A DNA stretch of 64,000 nucleotides, taken from Rallus limicola (taxonomy: Eukaryota; Chordata; Aves; Gruiformes; Rallidae). The notes below the pieces were generated by a model that was given only the letters and a program-made list of their open reading frames with translations, did not search any database and was not told where the DNA came from. The stretch spans positions 2,356,001 through 2,420,000 of the forward strand of contig JAKCOZ010000059.1 of NCBI GenBank assembly GCA_022605955.1. Reading direction: 5' to 3'. The position numbers and the translations under genes were made by a program. Position 1 is the first letter of the stretch. Each line of letters begins with the position of its first letter. Shown here one piece after another: positions 17,042-29,811 of this stretch.

Positions 17042-19282
17042 CTGTAAAACAAACAAAAGTCTTCAGCAGAACAACATGCCTTGCAACTACCTACTGGAGA
17101 ACAACTATAAGGTAGAGATTATTTAAATTTTTCCTTTTTGTATCAGCCAATTCCCCTCCTCAAAAGAAAAAAGTATGACAGAAATTTGGCTCTGTTGGAA
17201 AGAAAGAGGAAATAGGACTGCAGAGTTTCTGGAACAACGCATTTGCCAAAGTGAAACAACATAGTTCAGCCAGCTGTGTGTATCAACATGCCCAGTCGCT
17301 GTTGCAGGGGAGATTCTGCACAAAGATTCTGATTATTTTCCCCTGTGCTTTCACATGACTAGCATGAACTCTTCAGTGCAGGACTATGATTTGTTAAATA
17401 AAGTTTAAAGAGTAATTTTCTCCCTAAGACCAAGAAATGCACACAAGGGATAAGTCATTTAAATTTGACGTTTTCAAAGCAATGTATATTGTGTACTAAT
17501 TTCTTTAAGCTTCTCACACCACCACTACTACTTCACAAACTAATGTGAAAATTTAAAATGAAAAAAAAAAAAGAGAAGAATAGTCCTTAGATTAACTTTG
17601 CGATTAGTGAAAATGAGTCTGTATGTCTGTTTCTAGTCTCTATGTGTTGATCACAATAAACCAAATTCTGTGCAACCAATGTTCTCTTGAAGTGAGTATC
17701 CAGATGGTATCAGCTGCTTTCCTTCATCCAGTATGGAGCAATCTCTATTACTCTTCATTTTTACCTTTTCCTACAGAAACCCTCCAAGTCCAATGGCTGC
17801 TGTACTGAGCTGTGCTGTGTAGTTACCTGCTAATTTGTCAATCTTACTTGTGCCAAAGACAATGTTCAACAGTGTATCTCTGTCAAACAGTCCAGATTTC
17901 AAAGGGCCATCTGTGTTACTGGTGTAAATTAGTTTAACTTTGTTAACTTCAGCAAGACAGCATTGATTTACACCAGCTGAGAATCTAGATCCCATTTTAT
18001 GTTGCTTCCAATTATATACGTAGTCTTTGATTCACTTTTAAAGATTATTTTTAATCTCCACTGACTATGACAAAAGGGATTGAAGTCCTTTTCCGTGCTT
18101 TCAATCCAGTGAATAGACAAAATAGTCTAATTTATATTTGCCATATATCTCATTAGAGAATCACCATTTGAGATTCATTAACTTCTGCTACTGTTTGCAA
18201 AACAGCTATCACTGATAAATAGGTTTGGATCCATTTATGAACCTCACTGTACTACAGAGCAAAAAACAGATTGAGAAATCTTATTAATATAAATAGAGGC
18301 AGCTGGCATCTTTGCTCTTTTCCTGATGAAAATCCATAATGGGGAATTGATTTGTGCCAGCATTAATTAGGTAAGTTAAGTCAGTACTCTGTTGTATAAT
18401 TACTCCTACAGCCGCAAAAGCAAATAAGAGTTGGTTGGAGCCAGAGCTTCACCATAGAAGTCTGATGTTGCCATCCCTAATTGGCAATTTCAGAGAAAAG
18501 CATCTAGCTAGTCAATGCCAACATTTAGACAGATGTCAAAATGTGACAGCTAAATACAAAAAACCCCCAGCAGTGTGCTATTCCTTGCTTCATCGTTTAA
18601 GGGAATCGAGTCATATATTCACTGTAACTGTAATGCTTAAAAACACTGCTAGAATTACTTTATGGTATTCCAACCTCATCACCCTCTAAGTTACGTGTAG
18701 GACAACTTTACTAAACATGACTACATTAAGAAAAAAGTGGCATCTAATTTTGCCTTTCTAGAATTCAGATCTTCATATCTATTCTATATTTTCTTAACTA
18801 TAAGAAGTCAGCAGAACTCCTCTTAGCTAGCAACACAGCTAGCCGCCAGTGAGGTGCTGCAAAGAGCAATGGATGTCCTCCCAAGATCACTGACTTCTCC
18901 ATTGAAATTTAGACTTAAGTCCTGTATAAGGAAAAAAAAAAGTTCAAGGCTCTTGCTATAAATATAAGGAAAAGATAAAAGTAACATAGGTGTATCGAGC
19001 AGGTAGCAAAGAACTATCCTGAAAGTGTTAACTATTTTACATTCAGTGAGATGGTAACTGTATTACACATTCAGTCTGAGAGTTGAAGGCATAAAAATAT
19101 TCCAGCTTTCAGATGGATAAAAATTATCATCATGCTTCTCATTTGGAAATAAATCAACAGGCTGGGAAATTATTGTTAAAAAGGAATAAATAATGATTTT
19201 TTTTACATTCACTGCTTACAGGCTAAACTCATTATTTCAGTGAACCATGTGTTTGGAGAGAGCGTTAAGTTTCTTCTCTTAC
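17042..19282 (-). other. LDB3: LDB3 intron between LIM1 and LIM2 exons
   Basis: The intron is 2.2 kb with donor gtaaga and acceptor ttttacag. It carries an eroded palindromic repeat at about 17897-17995 and no other recognisable feature. Confidence 0.9.
17897..17995. repeat. Eroded palindromic interspersed repeat
   Basis: The left arm gtgttactggtgtaaattag and the right arm gatttacaccagctgagaat are partial inverted repeats about 30 bp apart. They match the widespread sauropsid repeat with 'ttacactggtgtaaat' and 'tttacaccagctgaggatct'. It resembles a non-autonomous DNA transposon relic, but its class is not established here. Confidence 0.6.
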
Positions 19283-19463
19283 CCCCATGATCTTAGTGTG
19301 GCATCTTGCACAGGTTGGTGCAAAAAACTGTTCATAGCAGCGCTCACAGTACACGCTATTCTGCTCCTCCACAAAGCACATATCAGCCAGGGATGTCTTG
19401 CAGTAAGCACAGTTGAATTCTTCTGGGTGCCAAGAGCGACCCATGGCTACCAGAAAAGGACCC
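19283..19463 (-). CDS. LDB3: LDB3 LIM domain 1 exon
   Basis: The exon encodes 60 full codons, beginning [20 protein letters not shown] and ending [15 protein letters not shown]. The His and Cys in [12 protein letters not shown] and the cysteines in [15 protein letters not shown] are zinc ligands of LIM1. The CARC pair opens LIM2. The wording is near-identical to human LDB3. It enters in phase 2 (CG+G = Arg) and leaves in phase 0 at ATG GGG|gtaaga. LIM domains mediate protein-protein contact and do not bind DNA. Confidence 0.97.
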
Positions 19464-20685
19464 CTGAAAAGCAATCATTAGTATCTTGTTTTTATTGCCA
19501 AAAAAAAAAAATCAATGACTGATTACAAACCCACTTTGTCAAGCACTGCATACATGTGTTACAAGCATTCTACTTGAACCAAGAAGGCACATATTGAACT
19601 AAAATCCAGAAGCCTAAACATCAATGGTCTTTTTCAAGATCATTATGAAAACAATTTGCCAGTTGGATAAAATATTTCATTATCATTTAACCATGTATAT
19701 TAGATTTACAGACAACTGTAGGAAAAATCAATTGTTTTCATATCTGAATAGCTATAAGTGATCTTTGTTAAGAGCTGCAAAAACAACAGGAAAAGTTCAA
19801 GGGTTGTAACAAAACATAATGCTACTACTTGAAAGCATGAAAAAGCAGGCAAATTTCCAAACCTACACCTCACAAGAGCTCCTGAAGTCTCCTGCCTTCT
19901 TTTTATCTGAAGGAGTACTGCATGTGGCATATTCTAGAAACATCAGACTATCAGATGACAACTTGCTGTTTGATTATATGGAAGACACATTAAATTTGTT
20001 TTGGTGATTTACTTTTGACTGTAATTAGATACAGTAATTATTACTGGAGTCTTTCCATGTCAGAACTTCTAAAGGGCAATAAATCAGTAGTTCCACATCA
20101 CCAAACTAGCTCCTTTTAGTGGGGAGACCATCATTAAACATGGATTACTTAAAGCTGGTTAGCAATCCACAAGGTAACAATGGGCACCAGTCCAGCAGAA
20201 TGAATTGCGAGAGGAGGGAGAGGCATGCTATGAGTCACTGGTAATAGAGTGTAGGCATTATCTTTCTCCAGACACAAAAGCAACAATTACATTTGGCTGC
20301 TGTTCCAAAATGATGTCTTGTTCCTTTTCTCTCCACAAGCTTTCCCCCCACCCCCCAACTCTCCGAAAGAGGTTGTATGTACCTCCTTCAAGGGGTACCT
20401 TAAAGGACCAGAAACCTGTTTAAAAAACAAAGTGATTTGCCACAGCATCCAAGAAACAAATAATTAGCATGTATAACTTTGCAGTGATAAAAAGTGAACC
20501 ACAGAATAGCAAAACAAGCTCTGGAAATGTTAAATTAATGAAGGAAACAACAGACATCCCTGCTGGGTAATTTAACTGAGTCTTATGCTCTGGTACTGTC
20601 TATTAATGTAAAACAACTGGTCCCTCTTCTTTTTTTTTTTTTTTTCCCCCCTGCTTCATCCCTCTTCAAAACCTCATGACCTTAC
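19464..20685 (-). other. LDB3: LDB3 intron before the LIM1 exon
   Basis: The intron is 1.2 kb, donor gtaagg, acceptor gcttttcag. It has a T-rich run near 20630-20645 (A-rich in the transcript) and no other feature. Confidence 0.9.
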
Positions 20686-20986
20686 CGAATTATGCTGTTA
20701 CAGTGCCCACAGAGAGGAGTTCTGCTGCTGGCTGGATAACGCTCAGCCCTCTGAACTGTTCCCCGGGCTATTGCAGGAGCCTGGGAAGGAGGTGAAACTG
20801 GAGATGGGTAAGCAGAGGTTGAGGCAGGAGGTGGTACTGGAGCACCCCTTGGTAGGATGTGCTTTGTAACAGAGGTGGTGGTTTTTCCAGGTGCAAATTT
20901 CTGGGAAAAGGAGTCATCTGTTACCCAGGGAGGGCGACTTGCAGGCTCAGCGTTGGCAGGGGTGTAGGAATGAACTGGTGCTGGTG
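20686..20986 (-). CDS. LDB3: LDB3 proline-rich linker and start of LIM1
   Basis: The largest visible exon (301 nt) starts [20 protein letters not shown], continues [20 protein letters not shown], then a proline-rich stretch, and ends [25 protein letters not shown]. Human LDB3 has the same [20 protein letters not shown] and [23 protein letters not shown] blocks. The final CxxC supplies the first zinc ligands of LIM1. Compared with human, the long run of YTPSPAP-type repeats upstream of this block is missing here; only VHSYTPANA remains. Acceptor aaaacag, donor gtaagg. Confidence 0.97.
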
Positions 20987-21624
20987 CTGTTTTAAATGTC
21001 CCAAAAGAAACCAAGAAGTATTTTAAAGTCTTTTCTTCTGATAGCAAAACAGAAACATTTACCAAAGGGTACACCATGACACACAAAAAAATAAAGCTTC
21101 ATATGACAATTAATTATGGTCTGTCCCGATATTGCTCATTAATTCTGGACTGAAGCCAAGGATATCAGCACAATCACTGATTTTGAATCCACATGCATTA
21201 CAGAAGTCACTGCCTGTACTGGCTTTTATAGATTTTATGGACACTAATTTCAAGGACACCTCTTAATTTTCTAATAGGAACGGATACGACAGTTCTGTGA
21301 TACTATTAAACAGATTCTATGGTATTCTTTAAGACAGGTTAAAGTAGAAAGGACAGATCATGTAATAGTTTTAGACAGAATTCCCCATAATTTCAATGAG
21401 AAATTATGCTTAAATTTTGATCTCATCGTATTCCTTAACACAAAGTGTTTATCCACAAATGCCACTACTGTCTATCATTTGTAGGTTTTACGCCGAGGTT
21501 TCTGAAGAAAAACAGGCTCACACAGGGAACACAGAGAAGCAAAATCGAGGGAGCCAATTCAGCTCACATGACCAGCAAGACAAAGCCAGCAGCACTTAGG
21601 AGGAGGCCAGGCTTGCGGTTATGA

Positions 21625-21840
21625 CTGATCTCAGTCCGGTTCTTGGCTCTACCACAGACTTCCTGTATAACTTTGAGCAAAGCGTAGTATCTCTGTGCCT
21701 TAGTTCCCATGTATGAACTAGAAATGTTATACTTCCTTTCTTCCACTCTTTGACTATCACATAAAATCTTCAGTGCAGACTGACTCTGTGTTTGTACGCA
21801 CCGGGCTCTAATCTTGGGTGGAGCTTTATCACAAAAATGA
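21625..21840 (+). mobile_element. MIR-like SINE relic (sauropsid type)
   Basis: The segment contains accacagacttcctgtataa, then ctctgtgccttagttcccat, acttcctttcttccactc and tgtgtttgtacgcaccgggc. This order follows the interspersed SINE of turtles, crocodilians and birds that runs from 'acttcctgtgtgaccttggg' through 'ctgtgcctcagtttccc' to 'tgtttgtacagcgcctagca'. The exact database family was not determined. Confidence 0.7.
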
Positions 21841-22007
21841 GCAAGAGCTAGAGCCTGCACATGCCAACAAGCTGTCCCATTGGCCTGCTCTTGCGTTGGG
21901 TAGGACTGAAGTCACTGCCTGAGAAACAGCCTCACTCTGCCAAGTGTAGGAGCACTAAAAGCAGTTTTTCCTTTGCAAAGAAAACAAAGAGAATGATTGT
22001 TGGATTG

Positions 22008-22112
22008 TGTGAGGAGGAACAGAAGCTTTAGAGAGTTGAAGTGTTTTGCCCAGATGAGACAGCAGAGTTTGGAACAGAAGTCAGTTCTCCTGCAGTCTAG
22101 GCAAACGCTCTG
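22008..22112 (-). mobile_element. MIR-like SINE relic, opposite orientation
   Basis: The sequence gagagttgaagtgttttgcc, then cagatgagacagcagagttt, ggaacagaagtcagttctcc and tgcagtctaggc follows the reverse complement of the MIR-type core ('agagattaagtgacttgccc', 'acacagca', 'gaacccaggtctcctgactc'). Confidence 0.7.
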
Positions 22113-24003
22113 CATAGGAGATCCCAGTGCCAATAAAATGCTGACCAAACAAAACGTGTGCAGTTTTAAGGGGCTTGCAGGTAGAAAGGTAGTGCAACCA
22201 AAAGGGTTGTAACATAGATCCTTCTGGATAATTAAGTGGTGAGATTATGTTCTACTTAACACTCCCCTCTTAGTCCCCACCCTGCCACACAGAATAACAC
22301 ACAGTGATTATTGACAATCACAGGTGCTTATATTGCATATATATCAATCCACTGCAATCACCCTAATGATCTCTGATTTTCTTCTTTTATTGAGTTCAGA
22401 CTTGAATTTAATGCATCTTCTTGATAAAACTTTTTTATGCTACAGCATCAACAAAGTTTCTGCTTCATAAAACTGTATCCCACCTTAGCTTGAGGCTTTT
22501 TTTCTTTTACTTGGAAATGGCAAACGTGTTTAAAGATTTCAGAACAGAGAATTTATGTCCAATCTCTTTAAACCCCGGGGCTGTTGCTATTTATGTATTA
22601 CAGTATTAAGCTAGGCAAAATTAGAAGGCAGTATTTCATCTCTAATTGGTGAGTTCAAAAGGCTCCCACCTATGAGGCTCTATAATTAAATAAGGTGACT
22701 TTTAGCTTACACAGTTCTGTGAAAGGATTCTCCCTCCCCCAAGAGCCAGTTCTTGTTCATGCAAAACACGGCAGCCTAGCCACAGAGGGCTTAACAATAT
22801 GGTCAGATATTCAAACCCAAGGGACCAGAAGCAAAAAACAAATGCAGCCCAGGTACCATTTTTAAGATGTCTTTTTCTATCACTGTCTTCAGTAAATTCA
22901 GCTTACAACCTTTCAGTTTTTCACTTTTTCTTCCTTGATCTCACAATATTGGTGTTTAATTTTTCCAGTTTGTTTATTCCAGTCCATGCAGACAGTGTAT
23001 GATTTGTGTGTGTTCAGATTTATCTAGACTCCTTTGACAAATAAACTCTGGGGAAGGGTCTTTGTCTTTCACTGTCTCTACCTTTTATTTCTTTTTACTC
23101 TTTCTTTTCTACTTGCTGTTTTAAAGCAGAAAAATAACTTTTTTCCCAGTTGCTGAAAGAAGATACCAGGGCAATTATTACCAAATGACAAATATTGAGT
23201 GTTCACACCTGCTCTGAGTTCTCTTGCAATCCATTATAACATAGTTTCACAGGCTGGATTTATTCCAATATATTTACTCCCTGTGAACAGGCTGGAATTA
23301 CCATTGATTTAAAGTAAGTGTCATTGAAATGCATCAGAAAGGTTTAACTTACTTGGAGATTTTGTTAAGAGGAAATTATTATCTCATCTTATAGCTATTT
23401 CCCTAAGCTTATTAACAACTCTTTCATTTTAGTAGCTACTTCCATACAAATTCAACTTGCATGTTTATGTTTTTCAAAGTTTTTCAACATACATGCAGTG
23501 GGTAAAAGGTGATGTTTGCTAGTAAAAAGTACTAAGATTCAATATATCAGAAAATAGATTCTCAAAATATTAGTATTGTACGAGCTAAACTTTAACTTTT
23601 CAAAAATGGATACTTTAAAATTCAGTAACCTAGCTGCTATCACCTTGTTTCTCTCAGCCCTCAGACTCTCAAGAGTAGGGAAGAAATTACTGGAGTATTG
23701 TTATCATGAGAGTACTGTGAGGGTCCTTTAGTCTTATATACTGGCTCACAGTGTGAAGACAATTCCCTTTTTTTTAACTCCTAAGTAATAGTTTTCCAGT
23801 AAAAAAGCATAATTCATAATCCTAACTGATTTGGCTTGCTCTACACTTAGTGACTGTTGTGGTATATAGTGGATGACAGACAAAGCAGATTATGCAGCAA
23901 GTCCTTTATACGCTGACACCATTCTTATTTAGAAGAACTAAAAATGAAAGATGGCATGTAACCCGCTGTTTTATTTTTGAAGATGCTTAGGATTCAGTGA
24001 AAA

Positions 24004-24105
24004 GGTCATTGAGATCTGTGGGAATCTTTCTACCAATTTCTAAAAGAGGGGATAAGGCCTTTACACTTGAGCAATTTTACATACATGAGTAGTCCCATTT
24101 GGATT
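24004..24105. repeat. Relic of the same sauropsid repeat type
   Basis: ggccttt, acacttgagcaattttac and catgagtagtcccattt follow the familiar 'ttgagtaattttactcatgtgagtagtcccattgaagtcaatggg' interspersed motif with scattered substitutions. Confidence 0.6.
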
Positions 24106-27011
24106 TAGGGATTTAAAAAGAAAGATCTGCTTTCTTACTTCTAGGCATCGTGTTACTTAGTAACATAAGACTGGTGCTTGAGTTGCTTGGAATTTAGGAA
24201 AGCACTGTTCTAGCTCAGGAAAGCCTACAAGAAAGGAATACACAAGCATTTTCTGCCATCTAGTGGACTTTGCTCAGAAAAGAAATCTGTGCTGCTTTCA
24301 AAAACAGGTTATGAAATCTATGGGACAGGGAAGGGAAAAGATTATGGAGTTCACAGCTTCCCCTATAGGAAGAAACCAAAGATTTTTAAAGGTAGAAAAC
24401 TCCTACCAGAGTTCGGCTTAGTCAAAACTCTTTCTTTGCTTTGAAGTGCAGACTTACTGATTACTCCCATCCAAGCCAGATACTCAACACAGTCTAATTT
24501 CGAAATTAGTTTCAATTTCACCATATTCAGCCCCATATTGTTTTCGTGTTTTGTTGTTTGGTGTTTCTTCCTAATCTGAGACAGATTAGAAGAGTCTTGT
24601 AAACCTCTTAGTGATTGATTCAGGTATCTGGATATTGCAAATACAAGGCTGTTGGTGGGTGTTTAAATCCAGAAGTTACTGGCCCACATTAATGGAAGCA
24701 AGTCATCTCATCCTGCTTAACACTGAGGGCTAGCATAAAGGCATTCTTCTAAGTTCTACACTGCAGATCCTTGTAGTAACCTCCACTACTTCGGCCTTTT
24801 CACACAGTCGATTTACAGAAATAGAAGTCAAATTATTTGCTAAAGCCAGAGTGCAGTTATTGCAACAGCCTGAAGCTGCACATAGATTGGAAGAAAGAGA
24901 TGGATTTTGTAATCTTGGATGTCATCCTCTGAAAACAGCTGGTCCTCTCACACTGAGGCTGCATTTTACACTGTGGGACAGAGTTTATACGCCTTGACAG
25001 AGTTGGGTGAGGAAGGTTTCTAACTGTCATGATGGCTTGTTTCAAAGTACTACTGATCTTTCCCATCTGCTACAGGAAATACCATTTCCTCCATTACTTC
25101 CCAAGTGACAATTTCCTGTTGGCTCAGGACAACAATTGCAACCATCTCTAGGGCCAGCTTATGTTCCAAAACCAGCATGAAGTGCTACTGCATCAAATGT
25201 GTAAAACTTAAAACAGGTACCAAAAACATCTTCAATAAAATATCTTTCTTTAAATTTCTGTTGTACCAGAATCACTTTGGGGGTCAATTATGGAGGTATT
25301 TTAGAGTTCTTTATTGTGAACCTCAAACTCCTAAACAATAAAGGAAGACTTCCTGCTTCTTTCTCTGCCAACTTTTATGCTATTTGAATTTTGTCTTTGC
25401 AACATGTCACATTACATATTATTCTGAATTTTCTCCTGTCCTCTAGAGTATATCTTTGCAGTGTCTGCAATGTAAGAATGTTTCACTTGCAGGCAGAAAT
25501 ACAGACAAGTTGAAGTAAGTTAATTGTATACATAGTAACAGAAAACATGGTTTCTACACTGTGTATTTTAAGCCTTTAGTGGGAGGCAATGGGGCTCAAA
25601 ACCAGCAATATAAGGAATTGTAAAGAAGATGCCCCTCACAGGAGAAGAAAAAACAAACCAACAGACACTGTGTCTTATTCTGAGTCTAATTCATCAGCCA
25701 GCTTTTTATTTAACAGGTACAGTTACTAATGGGATATAGCTACTAATCTATTTCTGTGGCAGGCATGTATATCAAGAACTGGAACTTAGGCTTCCCCCAG
25801 GTGAGCACGGGGCTTAGTATCAATCAGTGTATTTAGGAGATATTTTGAGTTGTCACAGTTTGCTCTGTTCTGCATTATGGCATTAAATCCTCTATCTTCA
25901 TCTTTCCTTTCTTTTCCAGGGCAAAACTAATTTGCCTTCAATGAGAACACAGTATTTGCTGGCACATTTAACCAAAAGCAAATGAGAAGCCGAACCTTTA
26001 TGGACTTTGAGACCCTTACATAGCTCATGATAGTTATGATCTGGCTTTTTCCATCTTTATGTCTCAGATATGAAGATCAACCAATTGATCTGTCTCTCTG
26101 CTTGTTGTCTAGGTTTGCACTAGCGTCATTTCAGTAGATCCAGAGATAGTTTAAGATTGTTGGATGACAGTTGTTGGAAGACTACAGAAGACAGTTTAAG
26201 ATGGTTAGAATTCTTGGCCTTTCCATATTTCCTTGACTGTCAAGATAGAAATCAACTTTTTAATTCTCTTGCTAAGATCAGAACAGGCTTAATTCAAAAC
26301 AGAACTGCATTTAGACATACATTGCTGCCTCATTTAATTTGTTTGTTTTGAAGGCTCACATTGTGGTCATCAATAGTTTTAGAGGTTCACTCCATTTGTA
26401 ACACATTAATACAACAGAAATTTAAATAACATCAAGGAGCATATTTTCCACATGAATGAATAATCAAATCTATTCCTTCAGTAATTGGAGCTGCGGGAAA
26501 TAGAAGCATAGCATTACAAAGTACTTAAATATGTCATTCTTTATTTCAAATATAAGCCTGAGTTTGAGAAGTTCAATATATGGCCTTATCTACTTTGCAA
26601 ATATAGCATAGTCAGGCTACCTTCACTTATCTCCTCTCCTTGCTAAGTTATGCATTCTTAAGCTATCATATCAATTCTGAAGTGTCACTGGGCTCCCTAA
26701 TCAAGTGCACCAGGTTATTTTTCAATTGCATTTCTTTGGAGAAGTCAAGCTACAGACTTTTTTCTTGAAGTTTTTTTCCTTGCTTTTATTATTCTTCCTC
26801 TTTTTGTTCCGTATTTTTACTCTAAAGCAGAATACACCATAATCCTCAATCTTCAAATTATCTGAAGCGCAACTAGCAACATTTGGTTCCATGCATTTCT
26901 TGGGATGTATGTCCCCTATTGTAAAATACACATTCTTTTTTTTTTCTTTTTCTAAAATAAATGCATGTACATTCTTTTCTGAGTCCTTTCAGTACTCCGA
27001 AGTCAACTTAC

Positions 27012-27139
27012 CTGGCTGATAGACAGAGGGCTTGATGCTGGCGGTAGTAACAACTCTTGGTTTTGAAGTAGCAGAAGCAGCAGGACTATCACTGTAGCTT
27101 CCAGAAACTGGTGTTGGTGTATATGACTGGCTTGTGTTT
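27012..27139 (-). CDS. LDB3: LDB3 linker exon (NTSQSYTPTPVSG...KPRVVTTASI)
   Basis: The 128-nt exon encodes NTSQSYTPTPVSGSYSDSPA, then TSKPRVVTTASIKPSVYQP. The second half is the strongly conserved KPRVVTTASIRPSVYQP block of human LDB3. The acceptor is cattttgcttctag and the donor gtaagt. It enters in phase 2 and leaves in phase 1, so unlike the cassettes upstream it cannot be skipped alone without a frameshift and should be constitutive in the long isoforms. Confidence 0.96.
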
Positions 27140-29763
27140 CTAGAAGCAAAATGAAGGTATGAGCAATTTTATAAACAGTAAAATGTTACTGATTATGAAA
27201 TAACAGATCTGGCAGCTTCCAGAGCACTCCGAGGGGAACTGTCCTTGAGAGCTACAGAGAGAATACTGGAAGATTCATTAGTCTTTATCATTGCTAAGAA
27301 AGGCTTGGACAATTCTTTGGAAAGAAAAATGAGCTGAATGAGGATCTTTTTGTCCAAGAAAATAACTAAGTGAAGGAATATGAAAAATTTATTAAATGAA
27401 TTCACAGTTCAACAGGAATATGCACACAAAGTTTGGGAGTTCTGTCCCTCTACAAACATAGAGCCTTGTTCTTCTGTAAGATAAATCAACGAGCAGTATC
27501 TCAATGTAAAAAGACACTGGCTCAGCACAATTACTACCACAAATACTATCTACAGTATATAAACATTGTAATAGTCTCAAAAATACTGTAGTGACCTTTA
27601 AAAAACATTTCTGAAAAGAATATTTTCCACTATTTAGACTGAAACCACAGTTTACATTAAATTTCTCTAATGTTCACATTCAGCTAACTCAGAAACATGT
27701 GATATGCAACATTATGATGCAATTTCTGCATTCCTCAATTAAAATAATTTCCTCAGGATTCCAAACATCAAAAAGCAATAGTTTTTCGTGATTCTCAGTT
27801 TAATTATATTTACACATCAAAACGTATTGCATTTTCTGTTTGCCTTAGGATGATATTATTTGTAGTGACTTTGTGTCTTAGACCACTAAAAGAGCATTAC
27901 AAACAAAGAAAGCAAGAGAGAATAAACAAGTACAAGGAAGGGAAGCAACAGATGCTGAGATGTATGCAGTAATAAAAACCATTCACTACTGAACATCATT
28001 CTTAGCCATCCTGGAAAGAGTTGTACTTTACTTTTCCCTTCAGTCTCCCTAGCTGTATGAACCAGACCCCCTATCATTTGTGCTCCAGTTTAGAATTTAT
28101 TTCCATAGTGGCTTTGTCATAGGAAAACATTTGTCAGCATAAGAGTAGAAAAGAACCCTTCAGCTTTGCCAGACCACTGGTCCATCTTGACTTGCATTTC
28201 CTTTAATAGCAGAAAGAAATGGCATCTGGAGAGGACACATTATAATTTTTACATAGAGCAAACCCAGGAAATTCCTTCCATTGAAGATAAAAAACCTCTG
28301 ACAAATGTAAACTTTTGATTTTTAAATTTGAAAAAATTGAGCCTATACTCACAGCACAGATTTGTGCTACTGACAGTGCTTGTAATATAGATCCAGTTTG
28401 CATAGCATTGCTGTCTCAATTTATTCTATTTAGCTAGACCTTGAAACATAGCTATTGTCTTAAGGAGTGCAGCTAATTTTTTCTGTACCCAGTCTAGGGC
28501 TTAGAGCTGGATTTGGGTCTACCACACTGTGAGTGAACATGACGCTCTGAACTATTTTAGTGGGTTTGTATTCACTGTAAATAGCATTGTGAACTCTGCT
28601 GTGATTTTATAACCGCCAAAGCTGTTCTAAGCACAGCAAAGCCTTTTACTTTCTGTTCTTATAATCTATTTCCTGTTGATACCTCATCTGTTGTTGCATG
28701 AGAACACACTATACTCAGGGTGCCTGGATCAGTCCTCCTACTTGTAATACAGACAGGAAGAGGTACCCTTCAGGTACACTGGCTTCCTATATGGCTTTCA
28801 ACATGCCTTCAGCTAACCACAAGCTATCAGAGGACTTTTCCTTGTTCTAAAGTCTACTATTCAAGGTAAACTAGACAAAGTCAGTAAAACATACTTACCT
28901 TTACAGACCAGTGATAAGTATTTACAACATACATGAAAAGATTTTTAAATCACGTGTCATACATGCCTTAATCTGAGATACAGCACAGTGTCAGGAAAGT
29001 CTACTCCCAGATGTGCAGGCCCATTGGTAGAAAGACTCATTTTAATTTCTCTTAATGTACAAAACACATAAAAAGAAGTTCTGAACTATGTTAGACTGTA
29101 ATGAAGAAAAATGGTTATTCAAAATTCAAGTGTTTCCCCAAGTTAATAGCATCATGAAACAATGCCACTGGATTTCCTTGTACGTTCAGGGAAGATAAAC
29201 TGAAAAAAACCCCAAGAAAAACAATGCACATACAAAACTGCAGTACCAAAATCATGGCAAAAATAAAATAAGTCTACTATTGAACTCTTTTATAAGTGTA
29301 TGTTGCATATTATATACAGTAAGGAAGATGAAAGGCTTGTCAAAGAGAAATAAAGTGTTACACTACACCATTAAGGGTTTTAGTGAAGTTAAAAGATTTT
29401 TCAGAATTTCTGCTGTAAAGAAAGGAAATAGCATGTGATTAAAAGAAAGGGCAAAAAAGAAGAAGAAAAAATAAAGAGAATAAGAAGAAGTCCTAAGGAT
29501 CAAAGATGCTTTAATGGAACAGGAAGCAATGGCATCTGGAAAAGCAGTGAAAGCACCCTTACTGAATTTATCTGTAGCAGCCAATGGCATGTGATAGGCA
29601 GCAAATTAAAAACTGGCTCTGAAAACCATTAGTTGTCAGAAAGAGTAAATATTTCTAAGCAGATCATTTTATTGTTAATACTTCACTCAATGATTACTAG
29701 CAGCAATAAACTGGCTTGTTAAATGCTCTTAAGGTAGAGTAGCTGCACAAAACATTTTTATAC
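27140..29763 (-). other. LDB3: LDB3 intron downstream of the tentative 48-nt exon
   Basis: The 2.6-kb AT-rich interval contains a donor-like gtaagta near 28897-28903 (minus strand). The frame before it has a stop in the LDB3 phase, so no exon is called. If the 48-nt exon is not real, this interval and the next are one 7.3-kb intron. Confidence 0.8.
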
Positions 29764-29811
29764 CTCTTCTTTGACTGGTAGCTGATGGAGGTGGAAGAAT
29801 GCCGGTTGAAA
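29764..29811 (-). CDS. LDB3: Tentative LDB3 48-nt cassette exon
   Basis: Between ttgtctcattttag and AAGAG|gtataa lie 48 nt. In the LDB3 phase (2-2) they read Ser, then FNRHSSTSISYQSKK, then AG. The reading frame is open, the peptide is serine-rich like the surrounding linker, and the length keeps frame. The donor is weak (gtataa), and I do not recognise the peptide from any LDB3 isoform, so it may be an intronic coincidence. Confidence 0.35.

Larger units (their letters stand above)
20987..27011 (-). other. LDB3: LDB3 intron before the proline-rich exon
   Basis: The 6.0-kb intron has donor gtaagt and acceptor catttaaaacag. It holds two MIR-like SINE relics in opposite orientation (21625-21840 and 22008-22112) and a relic of the sauropsid palindromic repeat (24004-24105). 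No exon was recognised. Confidence 0.88.

Noticed and set aside
28898..28960. Strong donor-like gtaagta on the minus strand
   Set aside because: The frame required by the neighbouring exons has a TAA immediately before the donor, and no acceptor lies upstream.
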